A stretch of DNA of 64,000 nucleotides, taken from contig CM077150.1 of the NCBI GenBank assembly GCA_039583875.1, positions 182,656,375 through 182,720,374 on the forward strand. The letters run 5' to 3'. Below are positions 20,959 to 31,619 of this stretch, one piece after another (within the stretch, counting starts at the first letter, position 1; each line of letters starts with the position of its first letter). A model generated the notes under the pieces. That model searched no databases and was not told the DNA's origin. It saw nothing but the letters and a program-made list of their open reading frames with translations. The DNA comes from Platanthera guangdongensis (lineage: Eukaryota > Streptophyta > Magnoliopsida > Asparagales > Orchidaceae). Made by a program: the position numbers and the translations under genes.

Positions 20959-21103
20959 TGTTGGGTACATTGGAAAATGTGTACCAGATTTGAAGAAGCC
21001 TCACCCTACTCAATGATATACATCAAGGTGTATTTGATGTGTTTTGATTTTATATGTGCAGGTTAAGTAATTGCAGGAAATGCAGAAAACGTTCTAAGTC
21101 CAT

Positions 21104-21735
21104 GTGTCGACACCTAGAAAGGCAGTGTCGACACTTATGAAGGCTTATGTCGACACTGGAGAAAAGCTGTGTCGACACTTGGAGTTAATTGTGTCGACAT
21201 TTGGAAAGGCTGTGTCGACACCAGAATCAACTGTGTCGACACCTGAAGGAATGTGTCGACACACAGTGAAGCTCAGTCGACAAACAGAGAAGCAAAGTCG
21301 ACATCAACTGTGTCGACACCAGAAGGCAGTGTCGACACACATGAATACTTAGTCGACATCAAATATGTCTACACATAGAGGCAGTGTCGACACACAGAAG
21401 TATTTGTCAACATCAACTGTGTCGACACACAGTACTTGTGTCGACACACAACAAAGCTTAAACAAAGTTCAAGTAAAGAAGTACATGTGTCGACACAGAG
21501 GAGATGTGTCGACACACAGCAAGTTTCAACAAAGTTAAAGAAAAGAAGGCTTGTGTCGACACACAGAATCAGTGTCGACACATTCTAAAGAAGCAGTGTG
21601 GAGAAGCTGTTACAACAACAAAAGGAGTTGTGTTGACACCACCAAGGCTAGTGTCGATACTTAGTCCACTTGTGTCGACACTTGGTCTAATTGTGTCGAC
21701 ACATAATGAAGTTCAGTTTCGACACTTTCAGACAT
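21104..21735. repeat. GTGTCGACAC palindrome array in U3 of the C1 5' LTR
   Basis: About twenty copies of the perfect 10-bp palindrome GTGTCGACAC or half-site variants are spaced 15 to 40 bp apart, with unrelated spacers, all upstream of the TATA box. Decayed forms GTTGAC and GTCAAC are present. The first follows the leader CTAAGTCCA. Confidence 0.92.
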
Positions 21736-21860
21736 AGACAGTGATTTCAAGAAGTGACTGGATGACTTGACAGCTGCCGTTTCTAACCGGTCAACTACTA
21801 CTGTCAGAATTGTCAGAAGGTTTTTAGAAACCGGATCAGCCGGTTACCATGGAGGAAGAC

Positions 21861-21868
21861 TATATAAA
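21861..21868 (+). promoter_or_regulatory. TATA box of the C1 5' LTR
   Basis: TATATAAAGG follows a region with inverted CCGGTTACCAT/AACCGG words; the equivalent in the 3' LTR is 32539-32546. A second TATA-like box lies at 22596-22603, so the transcript start is not settled. Confidence 0.65.
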
Positions 21869-22252
21869 GGCTTTCTCTTTCAACAGAAAGTGATGATAAT
21901 CATTCATTGAAGAATATAGATTCTGAGCAATACAGATAGAAGTAATTATATAGAAGATTTTCGACAGAAGATCTAGAAGAAGCTGGAGAGAGAGCTCCAT
22001 CTAAGAAGAGCAGTTGCTGAACCAGGCTGCAAAGAAAGATTCAGATTAAGATCTGAATCTTAAGTCAAAAGCTGATTGAAGATCAACTTCACAGAAGATT
22101 CAACCCTACTGAGTTCAGATTCAAGAATCTTTGAAGGAAGCTAAGGGAGGTTGATCTCTGCCATCAAGTTCTTCCAAGAACAGTTCAAGAAGCCATCCAT
22201 CCCTTCTCTCTCTTTCAGGGTGGTGGTTATATACTTTGTTTAATCAAATTTC

Positions 22253-22515
22253 TCTAAGATCTATTATAGATCTGAGCTGTAAGCCTATTTTATAAAGGCT
22301 GAGTGTAAGAGATATAGATCTCTGAGTGTAGGTCTTGTTGAAGACTGAGTGGTAGGGCTTTGTGCCTGAGCTGTAGGAGACTGTGTTCTCTGAGTGTAGG
22401 CCTTGGTGAATGCTGAGGTAGGGCTGTTTGCCTGAGTTGTAGGAGTAGGGACACTCTGAGTTGTAGGAACCTGTTTGGGGTTCTGAGCTGTAAGATCTGA
22501 GGATCTGAGGTGAAG
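22253..22515 (+). repeat. hairpin array of the C1 5' LTR (variable stems, constant linker)
   Basis: Eleven consecutive units. Stem-loop-stem: AGATCT-attat-AGATCT, AGCCT-attttataa-AGGCT, AGAGAT-atag-ATCTCT, GGTCTT-gttg-AAGACT, GGGC-tttgt-GCCT, GGAGA-ctgtgt-TCTCT, GGCCT-tggtgaa-tGCT, GGGC-tgttt-GCCT, GGAGT-agggac-ACTCT, GGAACC-tgtttg-GGGTTCT, AGATC-tgag-GATCT. Each is followed by GAG, then 1-3 bases, then TA. The outer pair is A-T or G-T, never a random pair. The 3' LTR repeats the array at 32933-33195 and has the correct partner AAGGCT in unit 7. Confidence 0.9.
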
Positions 22516-22769
22516 TGCAGAAGTTAGGCCAAATCTAGTACACTGTTAGATAGGCGAAGGGGGAAAGTGAATGTACCTAGAACTTGAGGAACCACTATAA
22601 ATACTGTATGCACTCTGTGAATGATTGTTTCTGTGACTGCTGTGCTGATAGCTGTAGAATCTGCAATTGCTGCTTAAATTACAGAACAGATTTTCTGCCT
22701 TTAAATTAAAAGAAAAATTACACCTATTCACCCCCCCCGTCTAGATGGTTAGGTACTAATTCTTTCAAG

Positions 22770-22780
22770 TGCTATCAAAG
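22770..22780 (+). other. degenerate primer binding site of C1
   Basis: TGCTATCAAAG starts two bases after the LTR end and differs at two positions from the initiator tRNA-Met site TGGTATCAGAG seen in C0. Confidence 0.8.
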
Positions 22781-22859
22781 CGAGGTTACTCAAAGAAGGA
22801 CTTAACAGTCAGAGTGAGATCCTTAAGGCAGATTTAAGAATCAAGAAAGAATCAATAAA

Positions 22860-24377
22860 ATGGGTTCAGGTGAAAATCACAAGGAACTAGGTTTAATGAA
22901 ACTACCCATATGCAGAAATGAAATATTTGGTATCTGGAAAGAAAGGGTCAGGCTGTTTATGGAGGCCTCTGATACAAGGATCTATATTACAGTCAAAGAA
23001 GGTCCTTATGTACCAATGAAGATTTCAATTCTGGATGCTAACCAAAGAATTCCTAAGGATTATTCAGAGATGATCAAGGATGAGATCATCTTGGCAACTA
23101 TGGATAAGAGGGCCCAAAATATCATAGTAAGTGCCATTGATGATTCTACCTTTCAGAATTTGATTCACTGCAAGACTTCAAAGGAAATGTGGGATACTTT
23201 GATAGTCTTTATGGAAGGGTCTGAAGAAGTAAGACAAGACATAAAATCTATGCTAAACCAGGAATATGAAAGTTTCAGACAAGATAAGTCTGACAGCATA
23301 ACTGAGTGTTATAAAAAGTTCTATAGGATAGTGAATGAGTTGATGTCCTATGAAAGAATCTTCAGCACATATGAGCTGAATGATAAATTCCTGAGATCCC
23401 TGACCAAAGATTGGGACACTAAGATTTGTGCCATTAGAGAAGTGACCAAACTTGTAGAAATTTCTCCTCCAACCTTGTTTGGAAAGTTGCTATCTTATGA
23501 GATGCAACTAATGGATAGGAAAGAGGAAGAGAAGAGTACAAAAGGTGAGCATAGAGAAAAATCTGTGGCCTTCAAGGTTGAAGCCACTAAGAAAAATAGG
23601 AGGATGTCTCTATCACCTCCGAAGATTGTTGCTGAAACTGCTTCAGATAATTCAGACAACCAGAATTCAGACAACAGTGACTCAGATGAAGATTTTGCTG
23701 CCTTCACAAGACAGTTTCAGAGATTTCTGAATAAAAAGCAGTGGAAGTCTAAGCCTTCCACATCTAAGCCTAATGATGATTACTATCAAAAGAGGAAGTC
23801 ATCCAGGAAAGACAGGAGAAAGTCTAAGCCAAACAAGTCTACAACATCAAAGATTGTTTGCTACTGTTGTAATAGGCCTGGACATGTAGTGGCTGAATGT
23901 CCAGATAAAAGAAAAGAGTCTGGTGATAAAAAGAAGACTCAACACCAGAGCAAGAAGGAGAAATCCTTTGTTGTTAAGAAGGAGAAGACATTGTCAGATC
24001 AGTCATCTTCAGAGTCAGAATCTGAAGCTGAGGCTTACATTGGTTTGTTTGCTGCAGATGAAGAAGAAGAGTTTTTACAAGTGCTAAACTCTATATATGA
24101 ACAAGAAGACCATCAGTGCAAGGGACTGATGGCTGTATTAGAAGAGGACAAGTGCCAGGATCAGCCTGGTCCTAGTAAGGTACAATGTCTTTCAGATTGC
24201 AGTACTGATTCAGAGTCAACAACATCTGCATCAAGTGATGTGGATGGGTCTGAGTCTGAAGGTGATATTCATCAACTGATTGATGAATATAGAGATTTAT
24301 TGCAGGCACTTAAGAAGAGCAAAACCTGGCCAAATCTCAGGCTAAGGAAATTGCAGACCTTAAGATGGTTGCATTAG
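22860..24377 (+). CDS. gag: gag protein of copia C1
   Basis: A 505-codon frame from ATG 22860 (MGSGENHKELG). Residues about 60-240 form the copia gag domain (KEMWDTLIVFMEGSEEV, TYELNDKFLRSLTKDWDTK, GKLLSYEMQL). One CCHC knuckle, CYCCNRPGHVVAEC, is encoded at 23859-23900. The C-terminal half is rich in Ser, Glu, Asp and Lys. This is the longest undisturbed gene in C1. In the intact family the gag-pol frame would continue; here it ends at TAG 24375 after a shift, and a second knuckle (24716-24757) lies beyond in another frame. Confidence 0.88.
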   Translation: MGSGENHKELGLMKLPICRNEIFGIWKERVRLFMEASDTRIYITVKEGPYVPMKISILDANQRIPKDYSEMIKDEIILATMDKRAQNIIVSAIDDSTFQNLIHCKTSKEMWDTLIVFMEGSEEVRQDIKSMLNQEYESFRQDKSDSITECYKKFYRIVNELMSYERIFSTYELNDKFLRSLTKDWDTKICAIREVTKLVEISPPTLFGKLLSYEMQLMDRKEEEKSTKGEHREKSVAFKVEATKKNRRMSLSPPKIVAETASDNSDNQNSDNSDSDEDFAAFTRQFQRFLNKKQWKSKPSTSKPNDDYYQKRKSSRKDRRKSKPNKSTTSKIVCYCCNRPGHVVAECPDKRKESGDKKKTQHQSKKEKSFVVKKEKTLSDQSSSESESEAEAYIGLFAADEEEEFLQVLNSIYEQEDHQCKGLMAVLEEDKCQDQPGPSKVQCLSDCSTDSESTTSASSDVDGSESEGDIHQLIDEYRDLLQALKKSKTWPNLRLRKLQTLRWLH

Positions 24378-24921
24378 ATTCAGAGAAGTTGCTATATCAA
24401 AAACTGAATGAGATTGCCAGATTGAAAAACATAACTGTTATTCAAATGTGAACAATCACATTCAAGAATGATCAGATTAGAAATCTGGAGGTTAGACTTC
24501 AGAAAGAGATTGTGGCTAGCTTTTCTAAACCTAAATCTATTTTACCATTGATTGATGAGTTTGTACCTCAAAAAGGTAAGGCTGGATTAGGGTTTAAAAA
24601 ACCCGCCTAGACTGCTAGGTCCAAATGAATAGGCAAAGCTCCAGCACAAAACAAGAAGCCTGTTGTAGATAATTCAGCTAGGGTTGTACCTAAACAAAGG
24701 TACAACAAGTTTGAGTGCTGGTGTTGTGGCAAGGTAGACCACTTTGCCATAGATTGTTGGCACAATTCTAGTGTCAAGGAGAATAACAGTCTGCCAGTGA
24801 GAAGACCTACAGGCAGATTTGTTAGATTTCAGGCTAACATGAACCAAGGACCCAAAACTCATTTGGGTTCTAAGGTTAAGTAGTCTTTATTGCAGGTGAG
24901 TCCAAGTGGTCATATCCCAAT
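24378..24921 (+). pseudogene. gag: C-terminal gag remnant of C1 with a second zinc knuckle
   Basis: Broken frames encode a coiled-coil-like segment and then CWCCGKVDHFAIDC at 24716-24757, a second CCHC knuckle well separated from the first. The protease follows at once. C0 has an equivalent knuckle at 41923-41964, so two widely spaced knuckles are a feature of this family. Confidence 0.75.
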
Positions 24922-26235
24922 ATGGTACTTGGACAGTGGATGTTCCAGGCACATGACTGGAACAAGGGGTTGCTGAAGGACTACACACCTATCATGGATG
25001 GCCCTAACGTTACCTTTGGTGGTTCAGAAAAAGGAATCATCAAAGGTTTTGGTAACATTTCTAGTAACCAGATTACTGTCACTCGAGTGGCCTATGTGAA
25101 GGGTTTGAAACATAACCTCATTAGCATAAGTCAGCTGAGTGATTTAGGATATGACATCTCATTTGTTAAGAATAGTTATCATATCAAAAGGTCAAGTGAT
25201 CAAAAGATCATTTTGATAGGATATATGAAGAGAAATGTTTATTGTCTTAACTTTGAGTGTGAGAACAATGTTTCTCCTATTTGTCTTGTAGCTGATGAGA
25301 GAGTCTCACATTGTGTTAAATGGCACAAGAGACTGGCTCATCTTAACTATAAGACTATTGGCCAACTCTTTAACAAAGAGTTAGTGAGGAATGGTCCTCA
25401 AGTTAAGTGTATAAAGGATGAGATATGCTCAGCTTGTCAAAAAGGCAAGCAGACCAAATCCACCTTTCATAGCCTTGAAAACAAGGATTCGGTGAGGTGT
25501 CTATACCTCTTGCATATGGATCCATTTGGTCCTATGTCAGTTCACAGTCTAGGTAGGAAGGTCTACACATTTGTGGTGGTAGATGACTATTCTAGATATT
25601 CCTGGGTGTTCTTTCTAAGACAAAAATCTGAAACCCCAAGTGTCTTATATAGTTTTGTTAAACAAATTCAGAATGAGTTGGACAGTACATTGGTTAAAAT
25701 CAGAAGTGACCATGGTACTGAATTTCAGTCTGAAAGTATGACAAGACTATGTGAAGACTTTGGGATTTTTCAAGAATTTTCCTCACCAAGAACACCTCAG
25801 CAAAATGGTATTGCTGAAAGGAAGAATAGAACATTGATAGAGGCTGGTAGAACTTTATTGAGTGACACTTCTCTCCCAGAATATTTCTGGGCTGAGGCAG
25901 TAAACACTGCATGTCATGTGATCAATAGGGCTACTATCACCAAGTGCCACAAAAAGACTCCCTATGAGATTGTGAAGGGCAGAAAACCAAATTTATCCTA
26001 TTTCAGGATCTTTGGTTGTAAGTGCTATATACTTAACAATTACAAGTCTTATCTAACTAAGTTTGCTGCCAAATCCCAAGAGGGGATCTTTGTTGGGTAC
26101 AACAACAATAGTAAGGCTTATAGGGTCTACAACTTGGTTACTCAAGTTGTAGAAGAGTCTATACATGTAGTTTTTGATGAAACAAGACTGATTAACTGTG
26201 AGTTTCCAAGTAGTGTTGCAGTTCTACAGGTTTAA
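24922..26235 (+). pseudogene. pol: protease end and integrase of copia C1
   Basis: The protease site is readable as WYLDSGCSRHMTG from TGG 24924 in one frame. A single-base indel near 24965 moves the rest into the frame of 24922-26235. That frame holds the GAG-pre-integrase region (ISISQLSDLGYDISF), the HHCC zinc domain (HKRLAHLNY to CSACQKGK) and the integrase core. The core has Asp at 25519 (LHMDPFGP), Asp at 25708 (RSDHGTEF) and Glu at 25816 (NGIAERKN), with D-35-E spacing. Substrate is the linear cDNA. The frame stops at 26235, just after the integrase C-terminal part. Confidence 0.9.
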
Positions 26236-26525
26236 ATGAGAGAATGGACAAGCTTACCATTACAAAAGATTCTACTGCAAATCAGCAAGTGGAAAATGAT
26301 GGCTGCTGTCCAGGGGGAGTGCAAGTCTCTCTAGATGCTGAAGAACACCAAGAGGTGCATCTTAATGAAGAGGCTGGAGGTGTACAACCTGAAGATAGAC
26401 TACCTCCAGCTAATAGACACTTAAAGGATCATCCAGTAAATCAGATAATTGGTGATCCAAAATAAGGAGTGCAAACAAGAAGCAGGAATCTGAGCACAGT
26501 TCTTTACTCCAGTTTCCTATAACAA
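26236..26525 (+). pseudogene. linker between integrase and RT of C1
   Basis: A low-complexity acidic segment (MDKLTITKDSTANQQ onward, 26244-26465) connects integrase to RT. TAA at 26463 interrupts it. A purine tract CAGGGGGAGTG lies at 26311-26321. Confidence 0.65.
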
Positions 26526-27182
26526 GTGGAACCAAAGAAATTTGAAGAAGCAGTTCTAGACCCACATTGGATTGATGTCATACAAGAGGAGCTGAATCAG
26601 TTCAGAAGATGCAAGGTCTGGAAGCTAGTTTCTAAACCCAAGGACCACAACATCATTGGAACTAAGTGGATCTTTAGGAACAAATTGGATGAGAATGGAA
26701 TCATTGTGAAGAATAAAGCAAGACTTGTTGCAAAAGGATATAAACAGGAAGAAGGTATTGACTTTGATCAATCCTTTGCCCCAGTAGCAAGACTGGAGGC
26801 TATCAGGATGTTCCTTGCTTATGCAACATATCAAGGGTTCAACGTATTTCAAATGGATGTAAAGTCTGCTTTCCTAAATGGAAATCTAAAGGAAGAAGTC
26901 TATGTAGAGCAGCCTTCAGGTTTTGTTGATCCTCTCAAACCTGATTATGTTTATAGACTTAGGAAAGAATTGTATGGGTTAAAACAAGCCCCAAGGTCTT
27001 GGTATGAAACCATGTCTAGTTTCCTCATTGAGAACAAATTCTCAAGGGGGAAAATAGACAAGACTCTATTCCTTAGGGAATCTAAAGGAAAGATTATCCT
27101 AGTCCAAATATATGTAGATGACATAATATTTGGGTCTACTGAAAGTAATCTTTGCAGAAAGTTTGCAAAACTTATGCAATGA
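26526..27182 (+). pseudogene. pol: reverse transcriptase of copia C1
   Basis: This is the copia [64 protein letters not shown] and the catalytic motif YVDD at 27111-27122. All catalytic residues remain. The frame is cut by TGA 27180-27182 after KLMQ, where C0 has a glycine codon, so GGA to TGA is the likely change. The coding frame continues without a shift beyond the stop. Confidence 0.9.
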
Positions 27183-28055
27183 AAATTTGAAATGAGCAGT
27201 ATGGGGAAACTTAAGTTCTTCTTGGGTCTCCAAGTAATACAGACTGAAGATGGCTTGTCCATATGCCAGTCTAAGTTCACCCTAGAGTTAATAAAGAAGT
27301 ATGGTATGGAATCATCCACTACCATGAAAACTCCTATGGGGTCAAGTATGTCTCTAAGCAAAGATGATGCAGGGAAACCTGTAGATGAAACTTTGTATAG
27401 AGGGATTGTTGGCTCCCTTCTGTATTTGACTGCTAGTAGACCAGATATCATGTATGCTACATGTGTCTGTGCTAGGTACCAAGCATGCCCTAAAGAATCT
27501 CATCTGACTACAGTCAAAAGTATTTTGAGATATCTTAAGGGCACACCTTATCTAGGCCTTTGGTACCCTAGGAATGAAGATTTTCTACTGACAGGTTATT
27601 CAGATGCAGATTTTGTAGGTTGCAAGGAAGATAGAAAAAGTACTACAGGCACCTGTCAATTTCCAGGTGGAAGACTAGTGTCTTGGAGCAGTAAGAAGCA
27701 GACCAGTGTGGCAATCTCCACAGCTGAGTCAGAAAATGTTGCTGCAGGAAGCTGCTATGCACAACTTTTGTGGATTCAGCACCAGCTAGAAGACTATGGT
27801 ATTTAAGTAAGTAGAACACCTTTGCTTTGTGATTCTACAAGTGCAATTTCTATAGTTAATAATCCTGTCACACATAGTAGGACTAAGCATATAGAAATTA
27901 GATACCATTTTCTTAGAGAACATGTATAGAAAGAAGACATTTCGCTAGAATATGTCAAAACAAATAATCAAATTGCTGATATGTTTACTAAGCCCCTAGA
28001 TGAAACTAAATTCAATAAGTTTAAAATTGAATTAGGAATGTTGAACTTAGATTAG
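27183..28055 (+). pseudogene. pol: RT thumb and RNase H of copia C1
   Basis: In the same frame as the RT. It reads KFFLGLQV, LYRGIVGSLLYLTASRPDI, YSDADFVGCKEDRKST and SWSSKKQTSVAISTAESE, the RNase H signature with D, E and D. TAA at 27804-27806 (likely from CAA) interrupts before SRTPLLCDSTSAI; TAG near 27927 is a second stop. The polyprotein ends at TAG 28053-28055 after MLNLD. Confidence 0.88.
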
Positions 28056-28078
28056 TTTCACAAAATTGGCTAAGTAAA

Positions 28079-28410
28079 AAAGTGTCGACACAAGGAGTTG
28101 TCTGTGTCGACACATAGAAGTGGTGTCGACATTCCAGAGAAATGATGTGGACACATCTAGAAAGTTGGTGTCGACACTTCAGAGAAGTAGTGTCGACACA
28201 TCCAGAGTAGGTGTCGACACATCTAGTAGTGGTGTCGACACTTAGGATTAACACAAAATTTGTCGAGTGGAGTATCAACTATTCGTCGAGCGCAGATATA
28301 TTTGTGTCGACACATCATAATTGGTGTCGACACATAGTAGTCAACACCGTTGTTGAGACTTAAGTAGTCTATGTCGACACTTTTCAACAGTGTCGACACA
28401 TTTAGAGTAT
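28079..28410. repeat. GTGTCGACAC palindrome array between pol and ORF3 of C1
   Basis: About a dozen palindromes occur, separated by spacers of the CATCTAGAGAAGTAG type, directly after the pol stop. They are the same word as in the LTR U3 (21104-21735), but the spacers are different, so this is not a copy of the LTR. It precedes a TATA box at 28446. Confidence 0.9.
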
Positions 28411-28445
28411 TATGATGTGCCTTTTCACCTTCGTTTTTAAAAAGG

Positions 28446-28453
28446 TATAAATA
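28446..28453 (+). promoter_or_regulatory. putative internal promoter (TATA box) of C1 ORF3
   Basis: AAAAAGGTATAAATAGG is followed, 108 bp later, by ATGGCGCC in good context (CTAATGGCG). The leader includes two more GTCGACA words. The arrangement array, TATA, short leader, ATG suggests a separate transcript for ORF3. That is an inference. Confidence 0.5.
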
Positions 28454-28553
28454 GGTCTTCACCATTGTTTGTCGACACACTCTCAATAGTTTCAAGACCA
28501 AAACTTTGTGTCGACATCTCTCTCATCTAAATTCAATATTTCTCTAAACCCTA

Positions 28554-31356
28554 ATGGCGCCAAAGCTCGAGGAGAACGTCAATGAAGGATATGAGCTAGT
28601 ACACAATGCATTTGACCATGCACAATCAGAAATTTAGGAGGTTGTAACCCTAATTGCAGAGAATGGGTTGGAAGTTCTAGTTTCTGAGCCAACCAAGATT
28701 TGGAAGAAGGAAGTTCTCGAATTCTATGGTGCAGCTACGTTGGATTCAACTGGACTCAAGATCAAGTCTGCAGTTCATGGTGCGAAAGTTAAACTGACTA
28801 TGAAGAGTTTAAGGAAAGTTCTACATCTACCTAGAACTCAAGAGGAAGAAGATGTACCTGCTTCTAAGATTAGGGAAGCACTTCAATGGTGTGGACTAGA
28901 TTCAACAATGAAGATTGGCTCAGTATTTAACAGAAGAGGAATGAATATGCAAGGAAAGGTTTTATCTGAAGTGGTAGGAAAGGTGATTCTGTGCAAGCCA
29001 GGTGGGCATGATATGATATCAGCTCATATGTTCAGCTTAATGACAAGGATTATCTTTAAACAAAAAATTGATTGGTCAGCAGTGATGTTTGAAAGATTAA
29101 AGAAAGTCTGAAGAAGCCCAATTTGGGTAGGATAATGAGTCTGTATTTAGCTGGAACTATTCCAGAAGTAATGAAGCAAGGTGTTGGTTCTAAGATAAAT
29201 CACATGAGGAAGATGGATATCAGGATTATCTCAAGATGGGATAGGGTGTTAACTAAGGACATGCCTACTCCAGAGAAGGAAGTTCCTCCACAAAAAAAAG
29301 AAGAAGAAAGCCATAATGGCTCCTGAATCCTCCAGTAGTTCAGAGGAGCAAGTAGTTTTTAGTTCTAATGAGGAAGAAGCTGATAATACTGGAAGGTCAC
29401 CAGCAAGAAATGAAGATGCATAGAGGCAGGGGGAGCAACCATCTACTAGCCCCATCCACCTGGATACACTCCAGGGGGAGCCTCAATATGTGGAAGAGCC
29501 AACTCACTTAGACAGTGAAATGACAACTCAAACAATCTTTGAGGTAATACTTGAAGTTAATCAATCAATTTTCCATATTGAGGATGAAGTATTAACTGAG
29601 TCTTTAATTGATGTTGATCAGCAAACTCAGTTAAATAGTCAACCACAAGATGTTGTCATGGAAGATACATCAGTTGCTGATAATGCTCATGAGATAAGAA
29701 ACTCTCCTGTGCCTTCTCAACAAGAGTATACCCTAGAAGAGCTGTTTCCTGATCTAGTGCAGGCTAATATTGAGGGGGAGAATGCTGGTTTTGAGGGGGA
29801 GCATGTAGACACTCAGGAGGAGAATACACTGACTGAGGAGGAGCAAATTAGAACTAAAACTGAGGAGCAAAAGACTCAGGGGGAGCTACCAAGACCTGAG
29901 AAGGAATTGCCTCCAAGTCCTAAGGAAAGGGTTGACATAGCTAGTACTTAAGATTCTGATGATGCTGCTGAGGTTCAAGCAAAGAAAAGGAAGCTCATGG
30001 TCTTCGAAAGAAGAAGCTAGTGCTACAAGAAAGCATTACAAACTGTGGCTCCATAACCTGCCTCTACAGATGACTACAGCTCATTGTTGGTGGACTTGCA
30101 AGTTAAGTTGGATGAGTAAAGGTAGCAATGGAGAAGTATATAGATGAAACTCACAAAGATCTCCAATTCTCCTTGGCTACAGATATAAAATCTATAAGAT
30201 TTGAGGTGAATCAAAATAAGAAGGAAATGACCGGTTGTTTCCATAAAGGGGGCAATGTAGTGGTTTACCTAGCCACTCACCAAGAGAAAATCAAGACACA
30301 AGTGGATGATATAACAGTTAAGCAGGGCTATGTCTTAGAAAATCAAATAAGGATGAATGAAAACTTGACTGAATCACATAATGTGATTGTCATTGATATG
30401 AAAAATATTGCTACTGCACAGACTACAGCAAGGGCTACAGCCAAAGAAGAATTTGATAAACAATTACAAGAAGGCATAGCTGCTGTAAAGACTGCTCTCG
30501 AGGATTCTCAAGAGAATATTACTGCAAAGCTACAAAAAATGAAGCCTTTCTATAAAGATGGTGTTAATTATCTTAATGCCCAAATCAGATTTCAGAAAGA
30601 TGATCTCATGGATCATATTGAGAGAGAAGTCATAAAGGGGGAGAGAGTACTAGTCAAAGCTGGATCTGACCATGCTAAATAGATTTCCAATAGCATCAGA
30701 GCCACACTTGGATATCCACCCCTGTGTGATGATGACAATGTAGCTGAATCTGGTATAAATCCTGCATATTTTGGAGGAGAACAAGCTGAAGTTGCTCAAG
30801 TGATCTATCCTCCTGCAGATTTTGAAATGATTCATCAAGATGTACAATCTATATACAGCCCTCCTGAGGGTAATAAGAATATTATTCTAGAGAAAGTAGA
30901 TAAGCTAGTGCCTGAGGAAGTTTTGTCCAAAGAGCAAGAAACTCTTTGGTCAAAGAAGAGATTTAGAGAACAGGCTGAATTAAAGCCAGATTTTGAGCAG
31001 TGGAGCCCAACTTCTTGAAATATCATACTGATTGCTTAGAAATCTGCAAAGGACAATACCCTAGAAAGGGGAAATGGTACTCTGAACAAGAGTGAAGAAA
31101 GCATGAAGCCAGGCAAGAGGCTATTGTACAGTATAGAAGGAAGGATAAACTTGGGAAGCTACCTCCTAATGCACAGGAGCCTAGCAAATATTTCCCAAAG
31201 CCTTATCATTATTTTGAAAGACAAAAGATAAGGGCTGAAGAGCTGAAAAAGAAAGATCTTAAGGGCAAGAAGCCTGCTGATGACTCTGATGTTCTTGTGC
31301 AAGCCAAGATTCAATCAGGCAAGAGCATTGTCATCAAGGAGCCAGAGCAGCCTTAG
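28554..31356 (+). pseudogene. env-position ORF3 of copia C1
   Basis: Starts MAPKLEENVNEG. TAG 28635-28637, a frameshift near 29100, another in an A-run near 29295, and later shifts break it; fragments are 28668-29111, 29123-29326, 29490-29951, 30128-30682 and 30800-31018. The N-terminal 150 residues (FYGAATLDSTGLKIKSAVHG, LRKVLHLPRT) resemble a domain found in many plant retroelement proteins of unknown role. The middle is acidic and the part at 30128-30682 is coiled-coil-like. I see no clear signal peptide or transmembrane segment, so 'envelope' refers to position only. Several GGGGGAG tracts lie within it. Confidence 0.65.
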
Positions 31357-31607
31357 ATTAGATTTTCTTAAGTTTACATCTTTGTAATCTTTTGTGTTAA
31401 AATCCATGTAAACTTTTGGTTAAATATAGTATTGGAAGTTAAAACAAAACTATAATGATGCTCATTGTGTTAGCATACTTATTCTGTGATGTTTTGTGTT
31501 ACATGTTTTGTTTAGTATTTAACCTGTCATATAATGCTGTTATACATCATATTGTGTATTTGTTATGTATGGTGTATATCATTGACTAAGGGTTATGACT
31601 TCTCCAA
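31357..31607 (+). other. 3' untranslated region of C1
   Basis: AT-rich sequence between the ORF3 end and the polypurine tract, without coding potential. Confidence 0.7.
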
Positions 31608-31619
31608 ATAGGGGGAGAT
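31608..31619 (+). other. polypurine tract of C1
   Basis: AATAGGGGGAGAT abuts the LTR start TGTTGGGTG. Confidence 0.88.

Larger units (their letters stand above)
20959..22767 (+). repeat. 5' LTR of copia C1
   Basis: It runs TGTTGGGTACATTGG ... ATTCTTTCA. It contains the GTGTCGACAC array (21104-21735), TATA box (21861-21868), a purine-rich leader, hairpin array (22253-22515), and the late ACCACTATAAATA motif (22591-22603). Confidence 0.95.

Noticed and set aside
22253..22515. Resemblance of the hairpin array to a CRISPR array (constant part, variable part)
   Set aside because: Plant nuclear context, units of only 25 bp, the variable parts are self-complementary stems and no cas genes exist.
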